A DNA stretch of 64,000 nt, taken from Acidobacteriota bacterium. GTDB lineage: Bacteria; Acidobacteriota; Terriglobia; Acidiferrales; UBA7541. Shown piece after piece: positions 1-9,387 of this stretch. The stretch is taken from assembly GCA_013289665.1 (NCBI GenBank), contig JABCZN010000002.1:62001-126000 (forward strand). Reading direction: 5' to 3'. Numbering within the stretch: the first letter of the stretch is position 1; every line of letters starts with the position of its first letter. Made by a program: the position numbers and the translations under genes. The notes under the pieces were generated by a model that made no database searches, was not told the DNA's origin, and saw only the letters and a list, made by a program, of their open reading frames with translations.

Positions 1-543
1 CGCGCGGATTTCTGGGAGATCGAATTTCCGGCGATGCAGCAGGGAGAAGAAGCCCTGGCGCGGCTGCTGATGGAGTGCAGTTTCTGCCAGCGGCGCGAAG
101 TGGTGTACCTGAACGAGATGGAGCTGAAATCGTTCGAGGTACGCCGGTGCGCGGCGCGGGTGTGCAAGCACTGTGATGCCCCCTCGATCTGGGTAGAAGC
201 GCAGTCGGATCCGAACGGGGCGGAGGTGTCGCCTGCACGAGCGGCGGCCGAAGAGCGCGTGGTGCCGCGGAGGAACCGATTGCGGGTGAAGGCGCGGGTG
301 CTCGCGTGCATCCGGCAGCGCGGGTTTCAGGAAGAAGTGGCGGTGTGCGAGGATTTGTCGAAGGGCGGGATCAGCTTCCGCAGCCGCAACGAATATGCAC
401 AGGGCACGCGACTGGAAGTGGCGGTGCCATACACGCCGGGAGCAGGAGCGATTTTTGTGCCGATACGGATTGTGTTTTCCCAGCCGATCGCGTCGGCGGG
501 ACTGTTCCGGCATGGGGCGGCGTATTTGCGGGTGCCGGAGTAG
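1..543 (+). CDS. Zinc-ribbon/PilZ-domain protein (5' end outside window)
   Basis: The reading frame is open to the left edge (R-A-D-F-W-E-I-E-F-P before the first internal Met at position 34), so the gene probably begins outside the window. The visible part carries two Cys-x2-Cys pairs (CSFC and CKHC, about 27 residues apart), which look like a zinc ribbon. A PilZ domain follows: an arginine-rich entry (RRNRLR) and the DLSKGGISF loop match the RxxxR and (D/N)xSxxG signature of c-di-GMP-binding PilZ domains. From family knowledge it is a likely cytoplasmic c-di-GMP effector. The target is unknown. Its end faces the M14 peptidase gene. Confidence 0.75.
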   Translation, partial: RADFWEIEFPAMQQGEEALARLLMECSFCQRREVVYLNEMELKSFEVRRCAARVCKHCDAPSIWVEAQSDPNGAEVSPARAAAEERVVPRRNRLRVKARVLACIRQRGFQEEVAVCEDLSKGGISFRSRNEYAQGTRLEVAVPYTPGAGAIFVPIRIVFSQPIASAGLFRHGAAYLRVPE

Positions 544-587
544 CGGGTCGATTTTTTCCAAACCTACAATTTGCGGATGGGTTTAGT

Positions 588-622
588 TGAGTTCCTCCGT
601 GCATCCTTATCGGATGAACTCA
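588..622. repeat. Nested inverted repeat between convergent genes
   Basis: Arms TGAGTTC (588-594) and GAACTCA (616-622) are perfectly complementary, with an inner ATCC/GGAT pair. It sits between the 3' ends of the PilZ gene and the M14 peptidase gene. No T-run follows on either strand, so it is not a classical intrinsic terminator. It may protect 3' ends or be a short palindromic repeat. Confidence 0.5.
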
Positions 623-672
623 GGATGACACCTCGCTGTCGATTCGGTTCTGAATTTTTCAACTGCCAACAA

Positions 673-3483
673 CTATTTTGATGGGGTAGACAAGATGGAT
701 TGCCAATTGAGGATGGCGTTCCAGAGCATGCGCTGGTCACCCCGGTTCAGGTCGCGGTGAATCGGGTTAAAATTGAACGTGATGATGTGGCCGCCGCCAA
801 CGGGTGAATCGAGAATTGCGGGGCGCCCGATCAAGTTCCCTTCCCCCCAAATCTGGCCGCTCACGAGAATGGGCGCGCCAGTCGTGTCGCCCCATTCAAG
901 AACAACGGTGCTCGTGTCAACCGGCCCATCGAGACACGTAGTGCAATAGGCCATACGAAGCCAGCGTCGCGGCTCGGCGTACAACGGAAAATTCTGGCGA
1001 AAGACAGACGTGTGCGCGCTATAGCCGTAGGCGATCGGATGATCTGGGCGATCGAAGGTGACGCGCAGGTGAGAGCCTGGCGTGCGAGTTCCCGCTCGTT
1101 GAGCGGCTGCCGCGGCATCGCTTCCTCCGCCCTGCGTGCTGCGCGGGACGCCGCCGGCATCGCGCCGGACTCCGCGAACAAGGCCGCCTTCCAGCGCAAG
1201 CATCGAGCCGCTGCCGAGCGTGATGAGCAGGCCGCCGCGTTCGACGAAATCCTGAATTTGGGCGAGACCCTGATAGCCGATACCTCCGGTGATGTCGTCG
1301 GATTCTGCAGGAGTACCGAAATTGGGAGTTTCGGGCGTTTTCCTGAAGGGCATCGGGCTCCAGCGTTTTGGGAGACCCTGAATTTGTTCGGAGAGTTCGA
1401 GATCGACGTGGCCGTAGAGGAGGACGTCGATCTTGTCGTTGAGTTTGCCGGCGCGAATGTCTTCGTCGCGGATGTAAATGTAGGGGACTTTGCGCTGGTC
1501 GAGGGAGTAGCGCACCCAGCCGATGGAATCGGTGTCCGCCCAGGGAACCCAGACACCGAGGCGCGGAGCTCTGGCGGTGTGATGAGCGACATCGGGAGCG
1601 GAAGCGGCGGCGATGAAATCGAGTCCCAGTTGATCTGAAATTTGCCGGAGCGCATCGGGCAGGCCCGGCTGCGACGGAAGAATCCAGGAACCGGCGGGAT
1701 ATTCCGCGCTACCGGAGGAAAAAGTGCGCTCGGCAATTTCAATAGTAAAGTTCGAAAGGCGGTAGCGCGCGGCGAGAAGGCTTTCCTGTCCGGAATCTTT
1801 CAAGAGAAAGACAAGGCCAGTGCCGGAAACTTTGCCGTGCGGCTGCGGTGGTTCGGTGAGAAGCGCGAGTGAAGCGGAGCGCACGGAAGCGTCGTCCGTG
1901 GGCAAAACCTCCAGATGGTAATGCGCGGGAAGCTCCCAGGAGACGTCGTCGTAGGGTTCGACCGCGTCTTTCGGATAGAGCTGCGGAGCGAGGAGATCGA
2001 CGGCGTAATTGCGATAGGGCTGATCGAGACGGACCACATAGGTGCCGGCGGCGAAGCCGCCTTCTTTCAGGTGGAGAGTATCTTTCGCGCGGTTGACTTC
2101 GATGTGCTGGCTCATCAGACGTGCCACCAGTTGCGCGACGCGGGCGGGATCCCCCTGGTCGTCGGGGATGAGGAAGGCGGTCGGCCGTTCATCCAGGCCT
2201 TTGCGATAGGAGTGCAAACTTTTCTCGTAGAAGTTGTGGAGGAATGTGCGGGAATTGTTGGCGGCGTAATCGAGGGCGGCAAGAGCGCCGGTCTCGTTGT
2301 AATTGAGGTTGTCGCGAGCGGACCAGGTGACCTTTCCGCTGGATGGAGGAAGCGGGCGATACCACTCGCGGGAAGTTTCCTCCGCAGACAGCAACCAGGT
2401 GAGCGTTTCGGCGGTGCCGTTGCCGAAGGTTTCATAGCCGCGCCCGATGGAATTGTGGTTCATCGCGACAGAGTCGAGGAAAAGCTCAGCGAAGCCTTCG
2501 CCAAAATTCCAGGTGGAGACGCCGGGCATGCCGAGGCCGGTCAGAGTCTGCACTTCGTGGAAGCTTAGGGCGAGAAATTCGGTGAAGGTGATGGGATCGA
2601 CGTTGGGGTTGTAGGGGCCGGTGCCGTTCCAGGACATGAGGAAGGGTTCGCCTTCGTGAAGATCGTGGATGACGGTGGGATGCCAGTCGAAAAACATCCG
2701 GGCGACGGCTTTGGTGGTTTCCTGGGTGAGCTGGTGAGCGTCGCGATTGATGTCCACGAAGACGTATTTGCCCCAATAAGGAGGAGCCTGGCGGGGGAGA
2801 GAGGCGCGATCGGTTTTGCCTTTGAGGTAACGATAGAACCACTGGACCTGATTGTCGCGGCCGTCGGGATTGGAGACGGGATTGATGAGCACGACAAGAT
2901 TTTCGCGGATGCGGCGAATCATGGGCTGATCGGAAACAGCCAGGCGGTAAGCAAGTTCTAGGACGGATTCCGTGGAGCCGGTTTCGTCGGAATGGAGCGC
3001 GGCATTGAAATAGTAAATGGGTCGCGAAGTGGAGACGAGATTTTCAGCAGCGGCGGAATCGGTTTTGCGAGGATCGGCGAGGGCGGCGGTCGCGGATTTC
3101 AGCCGGTCGAGACTGGCAATTCCCTTCTCGTCAGCGATCGCAACCAGGAGGATGTCGCGGCCTTCTTCGGATTTGCCGATGGTGAAAACGCGGACGCGGG
3201 GAGAGGCGGCGGCTAGCGCGCGGCAGTAGGCATACGCCTTTGCGGAGTCAACGAGCTCGCCGGGTGCGCCCATGATGCGGCCGAAGAAGGCGCGCGGGGA
3301 CGGAACCGTGGAGGATGCGGGCAGATAGGAGACCCAGGGGGATAAGAAACGTGGTTCGGTGGTGGCTCTGGAGATTTCCTCCGCGGAACCGGCTTCGGGG
3401 GTGTCGGGAGAAACGGAATTTTGCGCGTGAGTGCCGAACGCGGATGAAGACAGAACGAGAAATAAAATAGACCAACGGATCAA
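673..3483 (-). CDS. Secreted M14-family zinc carboxypeptidase-like protein
   Basis: 936 residues with a signal peptide (hydrophobic residues 3-17, likely cleavage near T-H-A-Q) and the start supported by GGAGGG eight bases upstream. The M14 metallopeptidase fold is indicated by the zinc site H164-S-D-E167 in FNAALHSDETGS, the NPVSNPDGRD substrate-binding stretch, the DINRDAHQ motif and a third ligand candidate in IHDLHEGEP. The C-terminal ~400 residues after the peptidase domain are unassigned; large acidobacterial M14 proteins share this architecture. The role is probably periplasmic or extracellular peptide trimming. No operon partner: the downstream neighbour is convergent and the upstream neighbour cheX is separated by about 250 bp. 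Confidence 0.8.
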   Translation of the reverse strand: MIRWSILFLVLSSSAFGTHAQNSVSPDTPEAGSAEEISRATTEPRFLSPWVSYLPASSTVPSPRAFFGRIMGAPGELVDSAKAYAYCRALAAASPRVRVFTIGKSEEGRDILLVAIADEKGIASLDRLKSATAALADPRKTDSAAAENLVSTSRPIYYFNAALHSDETGSTESVLELAYRLAVSDQPMIRRIRENLVVLINPVSNPDGRDNQVQWFYRYLKGKTDRASLPRQAPPYWGKYVFVDINRDAHQLTQETTKAVARMFFDWHPTVIHDLHEGEPFLMSWNGTGPYNPNVDPITFTEFLALSFHEVQTLTGLGMPGVSTWNFGEGFAELFLDSVAMNHNSIGRGYETFGNGTAETLTWLLSAEETSREWYRPLPPSSGKVTWSARDNLNYNETGALAALDYAANNSRTFLHNFYEKSLHSYRKGLDERPTAFLIPDDQGDPARVAQLVARLMSQHIEVNRAKDTLHLKEGGFAAGTYVVRLDQPYRNYAVDLLAPQLYPKDAVEPYDDVSWELPAHYHLEVLPTDDASVRSASLALLTEPPQPHGKVSGTGLVFLLKDSGQESLLAARYRLSNFTIEIAERTFSSGSAEYPAGSWILPSQPGLPDALRQISDQLGLDFIAAASAPDVAHHTARAPRLGVWVPWADTDSIGWVRYSLDQRKVPYIYIRDEDIRAGKLNDKIDVLLYGHVDLELSEQIQGLPKRWSPMPFRKTPETPNFGTPAESDDITGGIGYQGLAQIQDFVERGGLLITLGSGSMLALEGGLVRGVRRDAGGVPRSTQGGGSDAAAAAQRAGTRTPGSHLRVTFDRPDHPIAYGYSAHTSVFRQNFPLYAEPRRWLRMAYCTTCLDGPVDTSTVVLEWGDTTGAPILVSGQIWGEGNLIGRPAILDSPVGGGHIITFNFNPIHRDLNRGDQRMLWNAILNWQSILSTPSK

Positions 3484-3662
3484 GATGACCCTCCAGAATC
3501 AGAGTAAAGAAAGAATGGAACAGGAGCGAAGGGAGTGTACTACAAGAAGAAATGAAGGCGGATAATGTCCGCGGGTGGGCAGCAGGATTGCACCGGCGCG
3601 AGCTGCGGCGACGGCGAGATCTTCGTCGCGGGTGGCCAGAGGCAGACCACGGCAATCGAAGC

Positions 3663-3682
3663 GCACAGGCTGAAGCCTGTGC
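3663..3682. repeat. Perfect palindromic repeat (REP-like hairpin)
   Basis: GCACAGGCTGAAGCCTGTGC forms a 9-bp perfect stem with a GA loop. It lies in the ~250-bp gap between cheX and the M14 peptidase gene, about 50 bp past the cheX stop. No T-run follows, so it looks like a dispersed REP-type palindrome that could stabilise the che operon 3' end rather than terminate it. The rest of the gap shows nothing recognisable. Confidence 0.6.
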
Positions 3683-3734
3683 AAAGGACGGGCTGGGCCA
3701 GTTGAATGTGGCCGCTACCGCTCGGATTGCGGGG

Positions 3735-4238
3735 TTAGTCGAGCGTGCTGACCGTATTGCGCTCGGAGCGGCGGCGGTGCAGGTAGTGCATGGCGATGTT
3801 GAGATAAATCTCGCCGCAGGGGGTTTCGATGCACAGGACCATGGCTTCGGTGTCGGCGCTGCCGCCCAAACCTTCCTCGCTCATGTGAATGTCGGGAGGA
3901 AAAACTTTGAAGCGAAAGCCTTGATCGTTGAGGAGTGTAACGCTGTTGCCGATGACCATGTTGGCGAGTTCGCAGACGGTTTCGCGGATGACCTGCTCGC
4001 TTTCCGGCAGGGCGGCGCCGGCAAGCTGGTTGGCGACGCGCATGGCGACCTCAGGCGCGAGATCAAGGATTACGCGGCCTTCGATATCGCCCTTGATGGC
4101 AATGAGGGCAGCGACACCTTTGCGGCGATAGGTGTCTTCGTCCATCGAAAGGTCGGCGATTTTCGTGGGAGCCTGCAAGGCTTCGGCGAAGACCGCATCG
4201 GCGGCATTAATAAAAGGCTGGATAAGTTCCATTCTCAT
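3735..4238 (-). CDS. cheX: CheX-family chemotaxis phosphatase
   Basis: 167 residues matching the CheC/CheX/FliY phosphatase fold. The catalytic signature ExxN is present as E90-L-A-N93 in ELANMVIGNSV, and the protein is single-module as in CheX. Known role: dephosphorylation of CheY-P, ending the signal where CheZ is absent. The start ATGA overlaps the cheY stop by four bases, so the two are translationally coupled, which fits CheY as its substrate. It is the last gene of the first chemosensory operon. Confidence 0.85.
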   Translation of the reverse strand: MRMELIQPFINAADAVFAEALQAPTKIADLSMDEDTYRRKGVAALIAIKGDIEGRVILDLAPEVAMRVANQLAGAALPESEQVIRETVCELANMVIGNSVTLLNDQGFRFKVFPPDIHMSEEGLGGSADTEAMVLCIETPCGEIYLNIAMHYLHRRRSERNTVSTLD

Positions 4239-4687
4239 ATTTGATGCTCCCCTGCGAGGGCAACGGGCGCACCCGCGGCATTTGGATCGTCACCGAGGAC
4301 GTAGCGAAGAATTTCGTAGAGCACTTCGGGCTTGACCGGTTTCTGGACAAAATGCTTGGCGCCCTTTTGCAGCGCGGCAAGAATGTTTTCCTGGTAGCCG
4401 ACGGAGGAGACCATGATGATGCGGGCGTCGGCGTGTTGCCGCACGATGCGCTCGACGGCTTCGATGCCTTCCATCTGCGGCATGGTGATGTCCATCAGGA
4501 CGATGTCTGGCTTGATGCGGTTGAACTCGGCGATGGCGGTCAGCCCGTCGCCGGCCTCGCCGGCAACTTCGCCGCCGAAGACCTCGATCATCTTCATAAT
4601 GTTCTTGCGCGCGAAGACGGAGTCGTCCACCACGAGATACCGAACCGGTTGGTGGTCCTTGCGAAGTAGAGGCGCGAACTGTGGCAT
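4235..4687 (-). CDS. cheY: CheY-type response regulator
   Basis: 150-residue single-domain receiver. Acidic pocket DD at 21-22, phospho-acceptor D66 in DIVLMDITMP, the switch region VSSVG and the conserved lysine in VQKPVKP are all present. I chose the ATG at 4687 because AAGGAG lies six bases upstream; an in-frame ATG 63 bases further out would overlap cheB and has no ribosome-binding site. Role: phosphorylated by CheA of this operon to signal to the motility output. It lies between cheB and cheX. Confidence 0.88.
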   Translation of the reverse strand: MPQFAPLLRKDHQPVRYLVVDDSVFARKNIMKMIEVFGGEVAGEAGDGLTAIAEFNRIKPDIVLMDITMPQMEGIEAVERIVRQHADARIIMVSSVGYQENILAALQKGAKHFVQKPVKPEVLYEILRYVLGDDPNAAGAPVALAGEHQI

Positions 4688-4715
4688 AAACATCTCCTTT
4701 TGCTCCCGAGCCCCC

Positions 4716-5849
4716 TCAGGCCCGCGGAGTTGGAACTGGAACTTTTTCACCCTTGTCGGATTTCTCGGAACTGTCCTGCTTGTCCGAACCGCTGCGATCG
4801 GAACCGTACTGGCTGATCAGGTGCGCTCCCAGAGTATCGAGAGGCACCACCTTCTGAACGAAACCCTTCATCATGGCGGCGCGCGGCATTCCGGCGACGA
4901 CGCACGTTTCTTCGCTCTGCGCGATGGTCATTCCTCCGGCGGCTTTGATTGCGCCGATGCCCTCGGCCCCGTCTTCACCCATTCCCGTCATGATGATGCC
5001 GACAGACGTGAGGCCGAATTCCTGGGCGACGGAATGGAACAAAACGTCGGCGGAAGGGCGATGGCCATTGATGGGAGGCGTGTCCGACAGGACCACCATT
5101 TCACCGCGAGGCATGCGGCGAACCATCATGTGGCGATTGCCGGGGCAGATCAGCACCCGGCCGGCGATGAGCAGGTCGCCTGATTTGGCTTCATGAACAT
5201 CGAGCGCGCAGCATTCATCCAGGCGGCGGGCAAACATGTCCGTAAAGCCTTCCGGCATATGCTGAACGACGACGAAGGTCGCGGGAAAATCCGCCGGAAA
5301 CTGGGTGAGCAGATATTGCAGCGCGTTGGGGCCGCCGGTTGAAATGCCGATGGCGATCACGCGGTTTGGCGGGATGGCCGGGCGCGAACGCTTGTTGGAA
5401 GACGGAGGAGCTTCAAGAACCGGTTTGGGAATGGACTTGCGGCCGCCAGCGCGCTTGGCAACTTTAATTTTTTCGGCAAGCTGGAGCGCGACCGGTTCGA
5501 GATTACCGGCGGCGGCGTTTCTGGGCTTGGCGACGAAATCGATGGCGCCAAGCGCAAGGGCCTTGAACGTGGAATAGGCGCCTTCCTTTGAATGGGTGCT
5601 GAAGACGATCACGGGGAGAGGCGCGCCACGCATGATCATGCGCAGGGTTTCGAGGCCGTCCATGCGCGGCATTTCCAGGTCGAGGGTGACAATGTCCGGC
5701 TGAAGCTCCGCAATCTTGCGCAAGGCAAACGAGCCGTCCATAGCGGTGCCCACGACCTCGATGTCCGGGTCGCGCTCGAGGATCATGGGAATCAGTTTCC
5801 GCATGAGAGCGGAATCGTCGACGACCAGGACTCGGACGCGCTCTTTCAT
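4716..5849 (-). CDS. cheB: Protein-glutamate methylesterase/deamidase CheB
   Basis: 377 residues: receiver at about 5-125 (phospho-acceptor D57 in DIVTLDLEMP), a linker, and the C-terminal methylesterase. The catalytic triad is visible as Ser in GISTGGPNA, His in VQHMPEGFT and Asp in TGMGEDGAEG. It removes methyl groups from MCP glutamates for adaptation. The start overlaps the cheA stop by four bases. The lysine/arginine-rich linker and a charged C-terminal tail (SDRSGSDKQDSSEKSDKGEK) are unremarkable for the family. Confidence 0.95.
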   Translation of the reverse strand: MKERVRVLVVDDSALMRKLIPMILERDPDIEVVGTAMDGSFALRKIAELQPDIVTLDLEMPRMDGLETLRMIMRGAPLPVIVFSTHSKEGAYSTFKALALGAIDFVAKPRNAAAGNLEPVALQLAEKIKVAKRAGGRKSIPKPVLEAPPSSNKRSRPAIPPNRVIAIGISTGGPNALQYLLTQFPADFPATFVVVQHMPEGFTDMFARRLDECCALDVHEAKSGDLLIAGRVLICPGNRHMMVRRMPRGEMVVLSDTPPINGHRPSADVLFHSVAQEFGLTSVGIIMTGMGEDGAEGIGAIKAAGGMTIAQSEETCVVAGMPRAAMMKGFVQKVVPLDTLGAHLISQYGSDRSGSDKQDSSEKSDKGEKVPVPTPRA

Positions 5850-7948
5850 GCGATTGCTCCGAGTGGCAGGGATCGAGCAAGCCGGGAAAGAATTGCCGGG
5901 ACGTTGAGAATCAGGACAACTGTGCCGTCGCCCAGAATCGAGGCGCCGCTCACGAGGTCGCTGGAAACGATTTCGCCCGGAAGGGCCTTGATCACCAACT
6001 CTTCCTCGCCAACCAGGCTGTCCACCACCAGGCCGAAACGCTTTTCGGCCAGGCCGATGACCACCACAAAATTCCTCTTCTTTTTTGAGCCGCTCGGCGC
6101 CTCGACCGGATGAATGCGATTGAGCTGGTCGAGACGGACAAGGGTGAGAATCTGTTCGCGGAGGCGCAGGACTTCGCGCTGGTCCACTCTGTGGATTTCC
6201 TGATCCTGAATGCGCGTGATTTCGACGACGGCGGAAAGCGGAACGGCGAAGAGCCGGCCACCGACGCGGAAGAGCAGCGTCTGGATGCTGGCCAATGTTA
6301 GCGGGACGCGGAGCTGGATCGTGGTGCCTTTGCTCTTGTTCGAGGTGACGTGTACCGTGCCCTTGAGCCGATCGAGAACCGTGCGGACGACGTCCATGCC
6401 GACTCCACGGCCGGAGACTTCGGTGACCTCGCTGGCGGTGCTGAAACCCGGCTCGAAGATCAGATTCATGACGTCCTGATCGGAAAGTCGGGTGGCGTCT
6501 TCCGCCTTGATGAGGCCGTTGTGGATGGCGTGTTCGCGAATGTTATTGAGATCGATGCCGCGGCCGTCATCGCGGATTTCAATGATGACTTGCGTGCCCT
6601 GATGGTGCGCGTTGAGAGAAATGGTGCCGCGCGCAAGCTTTCCGGCGCCCAAACGCTCGTCGGCAGGCTCGATACCGTGGTCGACAGCGTTGCGGACGAG
6701 GTGAGTGAGCGGCTCAGAGAGCGCGTCGAGGATACCTTTGTCGAGATCGGTGTGTTCGCCGGAGACCTCCAGGGCGACGTCTTTGCCGCAGAGTTTGGCG
6801 ATATCGCGAACGACGCGCGGGAAGCGGCGAAAGAGCTGTTCGACGGGCACCATGCGGATTTTTAGGACACACTTGTGCAGTTCGTCGAGGACGCGGGACT
6901 GGAACGCGAGGGCCTCGGCGAGCTTTGCGCGAACCGGATCGCGGGCATGGTGGACGTCGAATTCCGTGAGCGTACGGTGAAGCATGGACTTCCCGATGAT
7001 GAGTTCACCGACCAGATTCATGACCGCATCAATGCGCGCGGCGTCCACTCGGAGCGAACTCTCAGAAACGGCAGCGACCGCGGAAGAGCTGCTGCCCTGG
7101 TTCGCGGGAGCAGGGACGGGGGTATCGGCGGCCCGCGAAGAAATTTGGGCGGCCTGGGCTTCGAGGAGATCGCCCAGAAGCTCGTGTTCGGAAGATTCCG
7201 CGTGTTCCGCGGCTTCGATCCTGACTTCAGAGACCACCGCGGGAATCTTGCAGCGATGGGCAATGTGTTCAATGGGATGCTTGCTCGAAATGGAAGCTTC
7301 GACGATTTCGACCGAAGCCGCAGCGAGATTGTCTTCGGGCCGCAGAGCGATCACCGTGCCGCAGGTGTGGAGAACGTTGCGAATTAACTGGAATGCCGCG
7401 GCGCGCATGGAGCTGTTGGGATCGACGCGCAGCGCGATGTTGAAAACCTTGTCACCGCGGAGGAGGGCCTCGGAGATCATCAGTCGTTCGTACTCGTTCC
7501 ACTCAAAACGCGCGGCGATGGAGCCAACGACGGATTTGGACGAGTGCTTGGTACCCTGAGAAGACTGAAGCAGTTGTTGGATCAACGTGCGCAATGGCAC
7601 GGGCGCCGGAGGTTCGGCGTGCTTTTGATACGCGCTAAGCATGCTCTCGAATGTATCGACGGCAGAGAGGACGACCTCGGCCAGCCGCTGGCCGTGCAAC
7701 AGCCCTATTTGCGGAGAGAGAATGTCTTCAAGTTCGTGCGCAATTTCGCTGAGCTTCGAAAAACCGCACGCGGCGGAATCTCCCTTGAGCGTGTGGATTG
7801 CGCGGCGGACGCTGCGAATGAGTTCCTCGTCCGCGGGACGCTTCTCGAGCTCGAGACCCGCATCGTTGATGGTCTGGAGCAGCTCACCGGCGCTCTCGAA
7901 GAAGAGCGCGCGAAGCTCCGCACCCCGCTCGTCTGGAAGGAAACTCAA
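5846..7948 (-). CDS. cheA: Chemotaxis histidine kinase CheA (operon 1)
   Basis: 700 residues. The N-terminal Hpt domain carries the phospho-acceptor H52 in AIHTLKGDSA. A linker leads to the dimerisation domain (AVMNLVGELI), the ATPase domain with N-box LVRNAVDHGIE, G1 DDGRGID and G2 GRGVGMDVV, and a C-terminal CheW-like domain ending near NVPAILSRLA. The region between Hpt and dimerisation domain probably holds the P2 CheY/CheB-docking part. It phosphorylates CheY and CheB of the same operon. It overlaps both cheR (upstream) and cheB (downstream) by four bases. Confidence 0.95.
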   Translation of the reverse strand: MSFLPDERGAELRALFFESAGELLQTINDAGLELEKRPADEELIRSVRRAIHTLKGDSAACGFSKLSEIAHELEDILSPQIGLLHGQRLAEVVLSAVDTFESMLSAYQKHAEPPAPVPLRTLIQQLLQSSQGTKHSSKSVVGSIAARFEWNEYERLMISEALLRGDKVFNIALRVDPNSSMRAAAFQLIRNVLHTCGTVIALRPEDNLAAASVEIVEASISSKHPIEHIAHRCKIPAVVSEVRIEAAEHAESSEHELLGDLLEAQAAQISSRAADTPVPAPANQGSSSSAVAAVSESSLRVDAARIDAVMNLVGELIIGKSMLHRTLTEFDVHHARDPVRAKLAEALAFQSRVLDELHKCVLKIRMVPVEQLFRRFPRVVRDIAKLCGKDVALEVSGEHTDLDKGILDALSEPLTHLVRNAVDHGIEPADERLGAGKLARGTISLNAHHQGTQVIIEIRDDGRGIDLNNIREHAIHNGLIKAEDATRLSDQDVMNLIFEPGFSTASEVTEVSGRGVGMDVVRTVLDRLKGTVHVTSNKSKGTTIQLRVPLTLASIQTLLFRVGGRLFAVPLSAVVEITRIQDQEIHRVDQREVLRLREQILTLVRLDQLNRIHPVEAPSGSKKKRNFVVVIGLAEKRFGLVVDSLVGEEELVIKALPGEIVSSDLVSGASILGDGTVVLILNVPAILSRLARSLPLGAIA

Positions 7949-8850
7949 GTACTCACCTCGAGGCGTTTGTAGGCGGTGCCATTGTTTTCGTGGAACATCC
8001 GGAATTTCTGCGTCAGGCCGAACAGGCTTTCCGCGTGCCCGACGAAAAGGAAACCGCCGGGATTCAGGCAGTGCCAGAACTTTTCGATGAGGCGCTTTTG
8101 CTCGGCTTCGTCAAAGTAGATCATGACGTTGCGGCAGAGAATGATGTCGTTGCGGCGCGGGAGAAATTCGGTTTTGAGATTGTGAAAGTCGAACTGCACG
8201 AGTTCTTTGAGTTGCGGCTTGACGGAGTATTTGTCGCTGGACTTTTCAAAATAGCGGAGACGCGTGGTGTAATCCACGGGCTCCATCTGGAGTTCGTTGT
8301 AAATGCCTTCCTGGGCGGAGCGGAGGCTGGCATAGCTGATGTCGGACGCGACGATTTCGAGTTTCCAGGGCGGTGGAATCAGCGGCTTCGGAGAAGGCAT
8401 TTCAAATGGCAGAGGATTGCGCAAGTAGTAGTAGGCCAGCGCGTCGCAGATTAGAATGGCAACCGAATAGGCTTCCTGGCCGGCGGAACAGCCCGCGCTC
8501 CAGACACGGAGATTCCAGTCGCGGCGCTCCTGCTTGTGGCGAAGAATTTCCTCGAGAACGGATTTCTGCAAGAGATCGAGTTGGGGCCGGTTGCGGAAGA
8601 AACTGGTCTCGTTGACCGTGAGGTTTTCCAGGAGCAGTGCAAGCTCGGCGCGGCCTTCGCGGCTGGTGAGCAGGCGGTAGTAGGCGTAGAAAGAATCGAG
8701 CTGGCAAGCCTTCAGGCGGCGCTGCAGGCGGTCCTTCAGGAAATGCGAGCGGCGTTCGTCGAAAAACATCCCGCACTCCTGATAGACGAGCGTCTGAAGC
8801 AGCTTGAGTTCGGCTTCGGTGAGTTGAATTTGTGCTGTGATCGTGCCCAT
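7945..8850 (-). CDS. cheR: MCP methyltransferase CheR (operon 1)
   Basis: About 301 residues. N-terminal helical domain then a SAM-dependent methyltransferase with VWSAGCSAGQEAYSVA (motif I) and NDIILCRNVMIYFD (motif IV). It adds methyl groups to MCP glutamates using S-adenosylmethionine. The start is uncertain: the frame opens further upstream with a TTG at 8883 behind a distant GAGG; I prefer the ATG at 8850 because family members start just before the TxxE helix. It overlaps cheA by four bases and follows cheW. Confidence 0.9.
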   Translation of the reverse strand: MGTITAQIQLTEAELKLLQTLVYQECGMFFDERRSHFLKDRLQRRLKACQLDSFYAYYRLLTSREGRAELALLLENLTVNETSFFRNRPQLDLLQKSVLEEILRHKQERRDWNLRVWSAGCSAGQEAYSVAILICDALAYYYLRNPLPFEMPSPKPLIPPPWKLEIVASDISYASLRSAQEGIYNELQMEPVDYTTRLRYFEKSSDKYSVKPQLKELVQFDFHNLKTEFLPRRNDIILCRNVMIYFDEAEQKRLIEKFWHCLNPGGFLFVGHAESLFGLTQKFRMFHENNGTAYKRLEVST

Positions 8851-8895
8851 TTCGCGTAATGCGGAAATCCGTTGCGGCGGCAACGCACAAAGGCG

Positions 8896-9372
8896 TTACC
8901 TCGAAATCGCGACGGGTTCCACGGCCTCCTCGAGCTTCCGGTATTCGGGCTGGCGCAGAAGCCGGGCTATGTCCAGGAGGATGATGAGGCGCCCCTTCAG
9001 CTTGCCGACTCCCGTCACATAGTTCGATTCACTGTCTGCAAAAACGGAGCCTGGGGCTTCGATTTCGGAAGGCGGAATTTTCAGCACTTCCGAGGCGGAG
9101 CTGACGATCAAGCCAATGAGCTTGTTTTCCAGCTCGACGACGAGAATGCGGTTCTTTTTGTCGGGTTGCGTCGGAGCGCTGCCGAACCGTTTGCGAAGGT
9201 CCATCACCGGAATGATCTTTCCGCGAAGGTTGATCACCCCTTCAATCAGGTCCGGCGCGCTGGGCACGGAGGTGATTTCCGGAACGCGGACAATTTCCCG
9301 GACGGAGGCAATGCGGACGCCGTAGGTCTCAGTGCCGATTCGAAAGCCGACGATTTGGAGGTCTTTCTCCAT
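8896..9372 (-). CDS. cheW: Chemotaxis coupling protein CheW (operon 1)
   Basis: 158 residues forming one CheW domain. IVGFRIGTETYGV, the IVRVPEIT strand, NLRGKIIPVMDLRKRFG and the IGLIVSSASEVLKI segment follow the family pattern closely. It links CheA to MCP signalling tips in the array. It sits between the operon's MCP and cheR, 15 bases after the mcp stop. Confidence 0.93.
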   Translation of the reverse strand: MEKDLQIVGFRIGTETYGVRIASVREIVRVPEITSVPSAPDLIEGVINLRGKIIPVMDLRKRFGSAPTQPDKKNRILVVELENKLIGLIVSSASEVLKIPPSEIEAPGSVFADSESNYVTGVGKLKGRLIILLDIARLLRQPEYRKLEEAVEPVAISR

Positions 9373-9387
9373 GAAGTTTTCTCCGCC

